Shown: piece by piece, positions 9,317 through 17,937 of the stretch
Layout: every line of letters begins with the position of its first letter
Position numbering within the stretch: the stretch's first letter is position 1
Origin: CALKJP01 sp046299555
Lineage (GTDB): Bacteria > Bacteroidota > Bacteroidia > JACCXN01
Direction: 5' to 3'
Assembly (NCBI GenBank): GCA_046299555.1
Contig: JBKBHS010000001.1
Span: 558,001-622,000, forward strand
DNA: 64,000 bases
The notes under the pieces: model-generated
The model's database searches: none
Told to the model about the DNA's origin: nothing
Seen by the model: the letters and a program-made list of their open reading frames with translations, nothing else
Made by a program: the position numbers and the translations under genes

Positions 9317-9766
9317 ATGAGTATTAAACTAAGGCAAGCAACTAAAAGCGATATTCCTTCAATAATCGAGTTAATAAAAGAGTTGGCACTTTATGAAAAA
9401 GCTCCACATGAAGTAACTATTACTCCTGAAATGCTTGAACGAGATGGCTTTGGCGAGCATCCTTTGTTTTGGGTAATTCTGGCAGAAGAAAATAATGAAG
9501 TGCTGGGCATGTCATTTTATTATATTCGATATTCTACTTGGAAAGGGCCTTGTTTGTATTTGGAAGATATTATTGTAAAAGAGCAGCAAAGAGGTAGAGG
9601 AATTGGTAAAATGCTTATGGATGCAACTATTGAAAAAGCTAAAGAAATGAAAGTGGCTTTAATGGTATGGCAGGTGCTTAACTGGAACGAGCCGGCTATA
9701 AATTTTTATAAAAAATACAATGCTGAGTTTGATGACGAATGGGTGAATTGTAAAATTAGGTTTTAG
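9317..9766 (+). CDS. GNAT family N-acetyltransferase
   Basis: This encodes 149 residues from the ATG at 9317; an upstream TTG at 9299 lies inside the promoter box and is rejected. The acetyl-CoA binding motif A is clear: YLEDIIVKEQQRGRGIGKML (about 81-100, with RGRGIGK). The tail MVWQVLNWNEPAINFYKKYN follows the spermidine/diamine acetyltransferase-like subgroup (SSAT pattern WNxxAxxFYxxxGA). The substrate is not known; an amine or amino acid derivative is plausible. It is a single gene, followed by a GC-rich repeat. Confidence 0.9.
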   Translation: MSIKLRQATKSDIPSIIELIKELALYEKAPHEVTITPEMLERDGFGEHPLFWVILAEENNEVLGMSFYYIRYSTWKGPCLYLEDIIVKEQQRGRGIGKMLMDATIEKAKEMKVALMVWQVLNWNEPAINFYKKYNAEFDDEWVNCKIRF

Positions 9767-9776
9767 GCGTAAGACA

Positions 9777-9847
9777 AGACCTCTCCCCTTAATACCCTCA
9801 CCAATATGGAGAGGGGAAAAGGGGCAAGGGGATTAAAGGGGAGAGGT
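9777..9847. repeat. GC-rich inverted repeat with a G-quadruplex motif
   Basis: The left arm CCTCTCCCCTTAAT begins at 9778 and the right arm ATTAAAGGGGAGAGG ends at 9846; they pair with one bulged base. Inside, four G4 runs (9813-9816, 9821-9824, 9828-9831, 9838-9841) are separated by loops of 4, 3 and 6 bases, the canonical intramolecular quadruplex pattern on the plus strand. Such G-tracts are out of keeping with the AT-rich surroundings. It may also act as an RNA hairpin that ends the GNAT transcript. Confidence 0.75.
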
Positions 9848-9920
9848 GTTTGAGAAAGTTTGGTATAAAATAGTATTATTAAAAACCCTGAAAAATATAG
9901 TTAATATGAATAATTTAGAA

Positions 9921-9997
9921 AATTGCAAACTGTTCACTGAGAACTGCCAACTGAATATTGAGAATTGCAAACTGCAAACTGCGAACTGCTAACTGAA
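9921..9997. repeat. tandem heptamer array, 11 units
   Basis: Eleven consecutive 7-base units keep perfect register from 9921 to 9997, with consensus AACTGCA (variants AATTGCA, AACTGTT, CACTGAG, AACTGCC, AACTGAA, TATTGAG, AACTGCG, AACTGCT). The array ends 5 bases before the aspartate kinase ATG and so forms most of its 5' leader. The 7-base period is not a multiple of three. Confidence 0.85.
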
Positions 9998-10002
9998 TAA
10001 CT

Positions 10003-11268
10003 ATGAAAATATTCAAATTTGGAGGGGCATCGGTAAAAGATGCAAATGGAGTTAAAAATCTGACAAAGGTTTTATCGCTTTACGAAGGCGAAAAAATACT
10101 GGTAGTTGTTTCTGCTATGGGTAAAACCACCAATGCGTTGGAGCGACTTACCAAAGCCTACTTTTTTAAAAAAGAAGATCCATTTTCGATATTACAGGAG
10201 GTTAAAAATTATCATTACGAAATTTTAACTCATCTTTTTGAAGATAAAAGTCATCCTGTTTTTGATGATGTAAATAACGCTTTTGTTGAAATAGAATGGG
10301 CTATTGAAGATGCACCAACCGGCACCTTTGATTATGAATACGATCAAATTGTGAGTGTAGGAGAAATTTTATCCACTAAAATTGTAAATGCCTATTTATT
10401 GCATATTGGTGTTCAAACATCATTATTGGATGCACGTGATGTAATTAAAACAGACAATACTTACCGCGAAGGAAAAATAAACTGGGAACAGACAGAAAAA
10501 TTGGCCAATAAATTAATTCCGGAACTATTTACTAAAAATAATGTGATAGTTACACAAGGTTTTATTGGAGGCACTTCTGAAAATTTTACCACCACACTGG
10601 GAAGAGAAGGTTCTGATTATACAGCCGCCATTTTGGCTTGGTGCTTAAATGCACAGGATGTTACTATATGGAAAGATGTTCCTGGAGTAATGAATGCGGA
10701 TCCTAAGTGGTTTGATAATACTGTTGTTATAGATCAAATTTCATATAACGATGCCATTGAATTAGCCTATTACGGAGCGAGTGTAATACATCCTAAAACC
10801 ATACAACCTTTACAAAATAAAAAAATAAAACTTTTTGTAAAATCATTTATCAATCCTCAATTAAAAGGCACTGAAATTAGTGAGTGGCAAAATCCATTAC
10901 CTATTCCTTCATTTATTTTTAAAGTAAATCAGATGTTAATTTCTATCATGCCAAAAGATTTTTCATTTATTGCTGAAGAAAATTTAAGAGATATTTTTAA
11001 TTTGTTTTCTGCGCATCGAGTAAAAATAAATGTAATGCAGAATACGGCTATCAGTTTTTCGGTGTGTGTTGATGATGATGAAATTAGAATTCCCAAATTA
11101 ATCGCTGACTTACAAAAAACTTTTAAAGTGCTATATAATAAAAATGTAGAATTGGCCACCATTCGTCACTATAATCAAGAGACGATTGAGCGTGTATCAA
11201 AAGATAAAGAAATTTTGCTGGAGTTGAAAAGTAGAAATACGGTGCAGCTGGTAATGAAAAATAAATGA
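10003..11268 (+). CDS. lysC: aspartate kinase
   Basis: This 421-residue protein is monofunctional aspartokinase in length. It has KFGGASV (5-11), the catalytic TTLGREGSDYTAAIL (about 197-211), WKDVPGVMNADP (223-234) and GASVIHPKTIQPL (258-270), followed by ACT-type regulatory sequence from about 310 onward. It phosphorylates aspartate in the first step towards lysine, threonine and methionine. It is followed after 3 bases by a 2-hydroxyacid dehydrogenase. Its leader is a heptamer tandem array, with no visible Shine-Dalgarno sequence and no recognisable lysine riboswitch. Confidence 0.95.
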   Translation: MKIFKFGGASVKDANGVKNLTKVLSLYEGEKILVVVSAMGKTTNALERLTKAYFFKKEDPFSILQEVKNYHYEILTHLFEDKSHPVFDDVNNAFVEIEWAIEDAPTGTFDYEYDQIVSVGEILSTKIVNAYLLHIGVQTSLLDARDVIKTDNTYREGKINWEQTEKLANKLIPELFTKNNVIVTQGFIGGTSENFTTTLGREGSDYTAAILAWCLNAQDVTIWKDVPGVMNADPKWFDNTVVIDQISYNDAIELAYYGASVIHPKTIQPLQNKKIKLFVKSFINPQLKGTEISEWQNPLPIPSFIFKVNQMLISIMPKDFSFIAEENLRDIFNLFSAHRVKINVMQNTAISFSVCVDDDEIRIPKLIADLQKTFKVLYNKNVELATIRHYNQETIERVSKDKEILLELKSRNTVQLVMKNK

Positions 11269-11271
11269 GTT

Positions 11272-12219
11272 ATGCATAAAATTTTACTCATCGATACAGT
11301 ACATTCTGCGCTTAACGAAATGTTAAGTAGCAAGGGTGTTGTATGCGATTTGGATAATACTTCTTCTAAAGAAGAGATACTTAAAAAAATACATCATTAC
11401 TCAGGAATTGTTATCAGGAGTCGTTTTAAAATTGACAAAGAGTTTTTAGATAGTGCTTCGAATTTAAAATGTATTGCCAGAGCTGGAGCTGGTATGGAAA
11501 ACATTGATGTGGCGTATGCAGAATCATTAGGAATTAAATTTTTACACGCTCCCGAAGGCAATAGAGATGCAGTTGGAGAACATGCCTTAGCCATGTTGCT
11601 CATGCTTTTTAATAATTTAAAAAGAGCCGACAACGAAGTGAGAAAAGGCATCTGGAAGCGTGAAGAGAATCGCGGACATGAATTAAAAGGTAAAACGGTC
11701 GGTATAATTGGATATGGAAATATGGGAAGTGCCTTTGCACAACGATTAAAAGGTTTTGAGGTAAATGTGCTGGCATACGATAAGTACAAAACAAATTTTG
11801 GAAATGACTATGTAAAAGAATCAACCTTGCAGGAAATATTTGAAAAAGTTGATGTGTTGAGTTTGCATGTTCCTTTAACCGATGAAACAAAATATATGAT
11901 TAATACCGATTTTTTGAATCAGTTTAAAAAGCCTATTTACATTATAAATACTGCCAGAGGAAAAGTGTTAAAAACAGCCGATTTGGTAGAGGCCATAAAA
12001 TCTGAAAAAGTATTGGGAGCATGTTTAGATGTATTGGAATATGAAAGCGTGTCGTTTGAAAATATAGATACCGAAAATTTACCGGAGCCCTTTAAATATT
12101 TAATACAAAGCGATAAAGTTATTTTGTCGCCACATATTGCGGGTTGGACTTTTGAATCGCACATAAAAATATCGCAGATTTTAGCAGAAAAAATTATTAA
12201 GATATTGTATGCAAAATAA
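11272..12219 (+). CDS. D-2-hydroxyacid dehydrogenase (phosphoglycerate dehydrogenase-like)
   Basis: This encodes 315 residues. The NAD-binding signature TVGIIGYGNMG lies at about 142-152, the substrate Arg is in NTARGKVL (R229), and the catalytic His is in SPHIAGWTFES (H288). The length fits the short SerA-like enzymes without an ACT domain. Reduction or oxidation of a 2-hydroxy acid is certain at family level; 3-phosphoglycerate as substrate (serine synthesis) is an inference from the neighbouring amino-acid gene. It starts 3 bases after lysC and overlaps the next gene by 11 bases, so the three are probably one operon. Confidence 0.9.
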   Translation: MHKILLIDTVHSALNEMLSSKGVVCDLDNTSSKEEILKKIHHYSGIVIRSRFKIDKEFLDSASNLKCIARAGAGMENIDVAYAESLGIKFLHAPEGNRDAVGEHALAMLLMLFNNLKRADNEVRKGIWKREENRGHELKGKTVGIIGYGNMGSAFAQRLKGFEVNVLAYDKYKTNFGNDYVKESTLQEIFEKVDVLSLHVPLTDETKYMINTDFLNQFKKPIYIINTARGKVLKTADLVEAIKSEKVLGACLDVLEYESVSFENIDTENLPEPFKYLIQSDKVILSPHIAGWTFESHIKISQILAEKIIKILYAK

Positions 12220-13180
12220 CCGACCACTCATTTTTTTTTATGTATTGGTAGTATATGTTTTACTACAGTTTGTGTGGTGGGCATACATGCTTTTTAATCT
12301 GAATAACGAAATACATCTTTTAAAATTAGAACTCATTGCCAATAGTTTTTCAAGCATCGAACAAATTGAAGAACAACAAGCAGAGCTTGATAAAAAACTT
12401 TATGCAAGATGGGTAATGATTATTGGCGAAGGTGCGGTTTTTTTATCACTATTAGCTTTCGGAATTTATAGAGTAAGAAAAACATTTCGTCAAGAAATTG
12501 CTTTGTCACGCCAGCAACAAAATTTTTTATTGTCGGTTACACACGAATTAAAAACACCGCTTGCATCCAATAAGCTTTTTCTGCAAACCTTAGAAAAGCA
12601 TGAATTATCAAAAGAAAAACAAGCTGAAATAATTAAAAAAGCCATTTCAGATGTAGATAGATTAAATAGTTTAGTAGATAATATTTTGCTTTCAGCTCGA
12701 ATTGAAAATGGCGAAATGCTTTTGCAAAAAGAGAATTATTCTCTTTCTCAGCTCACGCAATCTGTAATCGAAAATTCAGGACAATTAGCTTTTTATAAAA
12801 ATAGAATCAGTGTTCAAACAATAAAAGATACTAATTTGAATTTAGATAAAAATGCATTCTCTTCCATTTTATTGAATTTAATAGAAAATGCCCTTAAATA
12901 TTCTCCTGCTGAAAGTAAAGTAACTATAGAAATTGACCAAACAGAAAATAAAGCCATTTTGCGTGTAAAAGATGAAGGAATTGGTATGAGCGAGTATGAT
13001 AAAAAACACGCTTTCGATAAGTTTTACAGAAGTGGTAATGAAGAAACGCGAAATACCAAAGGAACCGGCTTAGGATTATTTATAGTTAAAAATCTGGTTC
13101 AATGGCACAAGGGCGCTATTCGTATTTTAAATAATCAACCCAAAGGGACTATTTTTGAAATTCAATTTCCAATAAATTAA
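12209..13180 (+). CDS. sensor histidine kinase, orphan
   Basis: This 323-residue protein has two transmembrane helices (about 7-30 and 68-88) that enclose a short extracytoplasmic loop of about 37 residues. It has a HisKA domain with SVTHELKTPL (phosphoacceptor H112), N box NLIENALKYSP (from 223), G1 DEGIG (255-259) and G2 GTGLGL (285-290). It should phosphorylate a response regulator, but none is encoded next to it. Its ATG overlaps the end of the dehydrogenase gene by 11 bases, and gpmI follows 7 bases later. The stimulus is unknown; the short loop speaks against a large ligand-binding sensor. Confidence 0.93.
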   Translation: MQNNRPLIFFYVLVVYVLLQFVWWAYMLFNLNNEIHLLKLELIANSFSSIEQIEEQQAELDKKLYARWVMIIGEGAVFLSLLAFGIYRVRKTFRQEIALSRQQQNFLLSVTHELKTPLASNKLFLQTLEKHELSKEKQAEIIKKAISDVDRLNSLVDNILLSARIENGEMLLQKENYSLSQLTQSVIENSGQLAFYKNRISVQTIKDTNLNLDKNAFSSILLNLIENALKYSPAESKVTIEIDQTENKAILRVKDEGIGMSEYDKKHAFDKFYRSGNEETRNTKGTGLGLFIVKNLVQWHKGAIRILNNQPKGTIFEIQFPIN

Positions 13181-13187
13181 AAGAATC

Positions 13188-14708
13188 ATGAGTAAAAAAG
13201 TCGTTTTAGTAATTTTAGATGGATGGGGCATAGGCGATAAATCAAAGTCAGATGCAATTGCTCATTCTAAAAAACCTTTTTTTGACAGTTTAATTGCTAA
13301 ATATCCTAAAGCTACTTTGCTTACCTGTGGTGAGCATGTAGGTTTGCCCGATGGACAAATGGGAAATTCTGAAGTAGGGCATTTGAATATTGGCGCAGGT
13401 AGAATTGTATATCAAGATTTGGTAAAAATTAATTTAGCTATTCGCGATAAAAGTATGGAGCAAAATGAAGCTCTAAATAATGCATTGAATTATGTAAAAA
13501 CAAGCGGAAAAAAATTGCATTTAATGGGTTTGGTTTCAGATGGAGGAGTTCATTCATCACAAGAACATTTACATGCTTTATGCGATATTGCAAAAGAAAG
13601 AGGAATTGACAAAGTGTTTATTCATGCATTTACCGATGGGCGCGATACAGACCCAAAAAGCGCTTACGGTTTTATTGAAAAATTAGAAAAGCATCTTAAA
13701 AATTCAAGTGGAAAAATTGCAAGTGTCGTTGGACGCTATTATGCCATGGACAGAGACAAACGCTGGGAGCGTGTTAAATTAGCCTACGATTTATTAGTTC
13801 ATGGAGTAGGAGAAAAACACACCCATGCGTTAGAAGCTATACAGCATTCATATAACAATGGAGTAACCGATGAATTTATAAAACCTGTAGTTATTGTTGA
13901 TGAACAGAAAAATCCAATCGCGAAAATTGAAGATGGCGATGCAGTAATTTGTTTTAATTTCAGAACCGATAGATGTCGTGAAATTACCATGGCGCTTACG
14001 CAGCAAGCTTTTCATGAATACAATATGCATCCATTGCAACTGCATTATGTAACCATGACGAATTATGATGCAACATTTAAAAATGTGCATGTAATGTTTG
14101 ATAAAGATAATTTAAGCATGACTTTGGGAGAGGTGTTGGCAAAAGCAAATAAAAAGCAAATACGCATTGCCGAAACTGAAAAATATCCGCATGTTACGTT
14201 TTTCTTTTCAGGTGGTAGAGAAAAAGAATTTGAAAATGAAAAACGAATTTTAATTCCTTCGCCTAAAGTGGCTACCTACGACTTACAACCCGAAATGAGC
14301 GCTCAGCAAATTGTTGATGCCATTATTCCTGAACTTAAAAACAAGTGGCCTGATTTTGTGTGTTTAAATTTTGCAAATCCCGATATGGTGGGTCATACAG
14401 GCGTATATGAAGCCATACAAAAAGCTATTGAAACAGTTGATTCTTGTTTAAAACAAATAGTGGAATGTGGTTTAGAAAATGCTTATTCATTTGTGATAAT
14501 TGCTGACCATGGTAATGCTGATGTGGCTATAAATCCCGATGGAACACCTAATACCGCACATAGCCTAAATCCTGTCCCAATAATTGTAATTGATAAAGAT
14601 GTAAAAAATGTCAAAAATGGAATACTAGCTGATGTTGCGCCAAGTATTTTGCATATTATGAATATTTCACAACCCAAAGAAATGACAGGTAAAAGTTTGG
14701 TGAATTGA
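13188..14708 (+). CDS. gpmI: 2,3-bisphosphoglycerate-independent phosphoglycerate mutase
   Basis: This is 506 residues, the usual iPGM length. It has the metal-binding DGWG (11-14), the phosphoserine site GQMGNSEVGH (catalytic Ser61), DGGVHSSQEHL, FTDGRDTDP, RYYAMDRDKRWERV and the C-terminal metal site ADHGNADV. It interconverts 3- and 2-phosphoglycerate in glycolysis and gluconeogenesis. It starts 7 bases after the histidine kinase, so it is probably cotranscribed with it, an odd pairing. Confidence 0.98.
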   Translation: MSKKVVLVILDGWGIGDKSKSDAIAHSKKPFFDSLIAKYPKATLLTCGEHVGLPDGQMGNSEVGHLNIGAGRIVYQDLVKINLAIRDKSMEQNEALNNALNYVKTSGKKLHLMGLVSDGGVHSSQEHLHALCDIAKERGIDKVFIHAFTDGRDTDPKSAYGFIEKLEKHLKNSSGKIASVVGRYYAMDRDKRWERVKLAYDLLVHGVGEKHTHALEAIQHSYNNGVTDEFIKPVVIVDEQKNPIAKIEDGDAVICFNFRTDRCREITMALTQQAFHEYNMHPLQLHYVTMTNYDATFKNVHVMFDKDNLSMTLGEVLAKANKKQIRIAETEKYPHVTFFFSGGREKEFENEKRILIPSPKVATYDLQPEMSAQQIVDAIIPELKNKWPDFVCLNFANPDMVGHTGVYEAIQKAIETVDSCLKQIVECGLENAYSFVIIADHGNADVAINPDGTPNTAHSLNPVPIIVIDKDVKNVKNGILADVAPSILHIMNISQPKEMTGKSLVN

Positions 14709-14749
14709 TTTAAAAACTTATTTTTAAATCCTAAAATAAACACACAAAC

Positions 14750-15487
14750 TTGGACTTTAGTAAAATCAATTGGGCATTAGTTGTGCCATTAGCAAACGAA
14801 GAAGCAGAATTTGATTTTTTTATTCGTGAGATTCAAAAAGCTTTGGACACCATAGGCTCAGGTAAAGTGTATCTTATTACGGATACAGTTTCTAAAGACC
14901 GTACTACAGAGTTGTGTAATCAACTTTCTGAAAAAGACAATCGTTTTGTGAGTGTATTTGCTCCCGAAAATAAAAACGTAGTAGATGCTTATTTAAGAGG
15001 TTACAAAGAGGCTTATAAAAACAATCATGAATTTATTATTGAAATGGATGCCGGATTATCGCATGACCCAAACACCCTTCCCGAATTTTTAAAAGCATAC
15101 AAAGAAGGATATGAATGCGTGTTTGGAAGTCGTTTTATTAAAGGAGGTTCAATGGGCGATTCTCCTTTTAAAAGAAGAATGCTCTCATGGGGAGGCACAT
15201 TTTTATCTAATTTACTTTTAGGAACTAAGTTAAACGATATGACTTCCGGTTATCAAGGTTTTACGAATGAATTGGTTGGAAAATTAATTGCTTATCCCTT
15301 AATGTCGAAAGCTCATTTTTATCAAACAGAAGTGCGTTATTTATTTCGCAAACGCAAATGGAAAGAAATTCCAATTTCCTATAAAGCTCCATCGCCAAGA
15401 GTTTCAGATAAGGCCATTAAAAACTCCATCGAAGTCTTATGGACTCTTTTTCTCAAACGACTAAGCTTTAAGGCAATATCACTTTAA
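14750..15487 (+). CDS. family 2 glycosyltransferase (dolichol-phosphate mannosyltransferase-like)
   Basis: This encodes 245 residues with a GT-A fold: ALVVPLANEE near the start, LITDTVSKDRT (the usual DxSxD segment), and a DxD-like site in EMDAGLSHDP (about 98-107), then GSRFIKGGSMGD and NLLLGTKLNDMTSGYQ. These are hallmarks of polyprenyl-phosphate mannose/glucose synthases. There is no C-terminal membrane domain. The start is TTG at 14750: the in-frame stop at 14732 excludes any upstream ATG, and the next in-frame ATG would remove the catalytic strand. It probably makes a lipid-linked sugar donor at the membrane. Confidence 0.85.
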   Translation: MDFSKINWALVVPLANEEAEFDFFIREIQKALDTIGSGKVYLITDTVSKDRTTELCNQLSEKDNRFVSVFAPENKNVVDAYLRGYKEAYKNNHEFIIEMDAGLSHDPNTLPEFLKAYKEGYECVFGSRFIKGGSMGDSPFKRRMLSWGGTFLSNLLLGTKLNDMTSGYQGFTNELVGKLIAYPLMSKAHFYQTEVRYLFRKRKWKEIPISYKAPSPRVSDKAIKNSIEVLWTLFLKRLSFKAISL

Positions 15488-15490
15488 AAT

Positions 15491-16480
15491 ATGAAAACAG
15501 CTCTTGTTATTACATCTATCGCATCACCCAATAAAGTTTTAAAAACCTATGCAGATGTATGCAAAGAAAAAAATATACATTACATCGTAATTGGTGATAC
15601 TAAATCTCCAGCCGATTTTCAACTTGATGGATGTGATTATTGGAGTATAGAGCGTCAGAAAGAATTAAAAAATCCCTTTGTTGATTTAGTTCCCTACAGA
15701 CATTATGCTCGTAAAAATATAGGATATATAGTGGCAATGCAAAATGGTGCTGAAATTATTGTGGAGACGGATGATGATAATTTACCTTACGATAATTTTT
15801 TTGATTTTTTCCCGAAAGAATTAACTGTTTCTTCCATTGCTGCCAAAAATCAATGGTTAAACATTTATGAATATTTTTCGGATGAACGCATATGGCCAAG
15901 AGGTTTTTCGCTGGCGCATATACAAGATGGGAAGAATGGAGAGCTAAAAAGCGAGCAATTGTTTAACTGCCCCATACAGCAAGGCTTGGCAAATGAGAAT
16001 CCGGATGTAGATGCCATGTATCGTTTATCTTATCCATTACCTATAAATTTTAAACCTGATTTAAAATTTGTGTTGGATAAAAATACGTGGTGTCCCTTTA
16101 ATAGTCAGAATACGGTTTGGTATAAAGAGGCATTTATGCTTTTATATTTGCCGGCCTATTGCAGTTTTAGAATGACAGATATATGGCGCAGTTTTGTGGC
16201 GCAACGCATTGCATGGGAAAATAACTGGAATATTTTATTTTATTCGTCCACCGTATGGCAAGAGCGTAATGAGCATAATTTGATGAAAGATTTTGAAGAT
16301 GAAATCCCGGGTTATCTTAATAATCATAAAATAATTAACGAATTGCAAAACCTGCAACTTAAGTCAGGAGCGGCTAATATGTCGGATAATTTATTAAAAT
16401 GTTACCACAAACTAATTTCTATGCAATTAGTTGGCGAAGAAGAAATGCCTTTATTGAAAGAGTGGATTAAACATTTTTAG
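15491..16480 (+). CDS. STELLO-type (DUF288) glycosyltransferase
   Basis: This encodes 329 residues. The N-terminus VITSIASPNKVLKTYADVC, the acidic motif ETDDDNLPY (92-100), the region RIWPRGFSLAHIQ and the C-terminal FRMTDIWRSFVAQRIAWE match the DUF288/STELLO family related to plant STELLO proteins. The DDD segment is the expected nucleotide-sugar/metal site. The acceptor is unknown. It starts 3 bases after the GT2 gene, so the two glycosyltransferases very probably act in one glycan pathway. Confidence 0.8.
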   Translation: MKTALVITSIASPNKVLKTYADVCKEKNIHYIVIGDTKSPADFQLDGCDYWSIERQKELKNPFVDLVPYRHYARKNIGYIVAMQNGAEIIVETDDDNLPYDNFFDFFPKELTVSSIAAKNQWLNIYEYFSDERIWPRGFSLAHIQDGKNGELKSEQLFNCPIQQGLANENPDVDAMYRLSYPLPINFKPDLKFVLDKNTWCPFNSQNTVWYKEAFMLLYLPAYCSFRMTDIWRSFVAQRIAWENNWNILFYSSTVWQERNEHNLMKDFEDEIPGYLNNHKIINELQNLQLKSGAANMSDNLLKCYHKLISMQLVGEEEMPLLKEWIKHF

Positions 16481-16538
16481 TTTATGTAAAACATCTTTCA
16501 AGTACATATTTATTATACCTTTTTAAGTAGCTTTATAA

Positions 16539-16569
16539 TTTGCTTTATTGAAAAATATTTTTAATTTTG
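16539..16569 (+). promoter_or_regulatory. promoter of the metalloprotease gene
   Basis: TTTG (16539-16542) and TAATTTTG (16562-16569) are spaced by 19 bases, matching the Bacteroidota -33/-7 arrangement. Transcription would begin near 16576, about 20 bases before the ATG at 16597. Confidence 0.6.
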
Positions 16570-16596
16570 ATATGAAAACATTAAAAAATATATTCT

Positions 16597-17937
16597 ATGA
16601 AAGCACATCTATTTACTTTGTTTTCTATATTAATTATTAATGTAGGAATTTGTCAAAATGAGCCTAATGATTGCTTGTTTAATGATAACATCAGTGATCC
16701 TGTAGGTTTAGATATTAAAGGAGCTGCTTCCTGCAATAATTATTTGAGTTATATACCCGGAAATAACCTTAATGAAACGCCAATTTTAACTTTTAGAGTT
16801 AATATACATATTTATAGAGATTCCAATGGCAATGGTGTTTTTCAACCTTCTGATATTCCACAATTTTATAATCAAATAGCCCTAGTTAATGAACATTTTA
16901 ACAACTTATTACCTCCAGTACTTTCTGTATCTCCACCAGCACCTTTTATTCCAAGTTCAAGAATACAATTTAGATTAACTAATGTTTATTTTCATGATGA
17001 CTCAGATTTTTATTTTTCGGATGAAAGTTGTGGTAGTATATTTTATGATACTCATGGAATAAATAAAAACACTGAAATTAATATTTTTTATTATAGAGGA
17101 ACTGATATTAACCCAATTGGTGTTGGATGCGGTCCTTATCCTTATGTAAACATGAGAGAACACACTTATTTAGATTGGGCATCAAGCCAGTTATTAGCTC
17201 ATGAATTAGGGCATGTTCTTGGGCTACCACATACTTTTTCAGGTACATGTTCTAATTGTACGGATGATAGTTATGATGACACATTTTATCCTGATTGTAA
17301 TAGGGACTGGCTACCTTGCGGAATCAATTCAATAGCAAATTGCAATAATAATCCTATTCATACAGGTATTTCCAATAACATAATGGGGTATAATACTTGT
17401 AGAAAATACTTTTCTCCAAAACAAATAGGAAGAATGCATTACAATGCGATAGTCTTTAGTAATCGAAGAAATTATTTAGATTGCAATTATGACAATGCTC
17501 AATCTATAACTATAAGTAATAGCCATAGTGTTTGGGAAAGTGCAAAATTCGTTAGAGGTGATATAATAATCCAATCAGGTTCTTCTTTATCTATAAGGTG
17601 CGATGTATATATGCCACCTACCGGAAAAATTATTGTACAAACAGGAGCTAAATTAATTATTGACGAAGGGCGAATAACATCTTCTTGCGATAATATGTGG
17701 CAAGGAGTTATGTTACACGGCAACATTAACCAATCGCAGCAAATTATTAATGGTATGCCTGTTTATCAGGGAATGGTTGAAATGAAAAATGGAGCCATAA
17801 TTGAAAATGCCGTTAATGGAATTTCTACCATGAGAAGGGATGCTAACGGCAATATTGACTGGTCGAGTTTTGGTGGAATTATACGGGCAAGTAATTCAAG
17901 TTTCTTAAATAATAAAAGAGATGTTGAATTTATGTAG
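16597..17937 (+). CDS. secreted M43-like zinc metalloprotease, 5' part of an interrupted gene
   Basis: This is 446 residues up to an in-frame TAG. It has a signal peptide at 1-19 (cleavage near ICQ/NEP). The zinc site HELGHVLGLPHT (202-213) and the methionine turn NIMGYN (261-266) identify a metzincin of the pappalysin/M43 type. A Cys-rich segment (about 214-250) lies between them. From about 310 the protein turns into parallel beta-helix sequence that is cut off by the TAG at 17935. The same frame continues without a break to 20025, so this is the N-terminal two-fifths of a 1142-codon T9SS substrate. If translation stops here, a protease without its sorting signal results. Confidence 0.85.
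   Translation: MKAHLFTLFSILIINVGICQNEPNDCLFNDNISDPVGLDIKGAASCNNYLSYIPGNNLNETPILTFRVNIHIYRDSNGNGVFQPSDIPQFYNQIALVNEHFNNLLPPVLSVSPPAPFIPSSRIQFRLTNVYFHDDSDFYFSDESCGSIFYDTHGINKNTEINIFYYRGTDINPIGVGCGPYPYVNMREHTYLDWASSQLLAHELGHVLGLPHTFSGTCSNCTDDSYDDTFYPDCNRDWLPCGINSIANCNNNPIHTGISNNIMGYNTCRKYFSPKQIGRMHYNAIVFSNRRNYLDCNYDNAQSITISNSHSVWESAKFVRGDIIIQSGSSLSIRCDVYMPPTGKIIVQTGAKLIIDEGRITSSCDNMWQGVMLHGNINQSQQIINGMPVYQGMVEMKNGAIIENAVNGISTMRRDANGNIDWSSFGGIIRASNSSFLNNKRDVEFM
17935..17937 (+). other. in-frame TAG interrupting the metalloprotease/beta-helix gene
   Basis: The codon TAG follows ...RDVEFM, and the same frame resumes with YPNYNN and runs 695 codons to the T9SS tail. No second start codon, signal peptide or promoter follows. 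TAG ends other genes here (for example lepA and the 22.5 kb membrane protein), so it is a real stop in this genome. A CAG-to-TAG transition would explain it. Confidence 0.9.

Noticed and set aside
9963..9997. Heptamer array considered as a CRISPR or iteron origin
   Set aside because: Units of 7 bases without spacers do not fit CRISPR, and no replication gene is near, so it is listed only as a tandem repeat.
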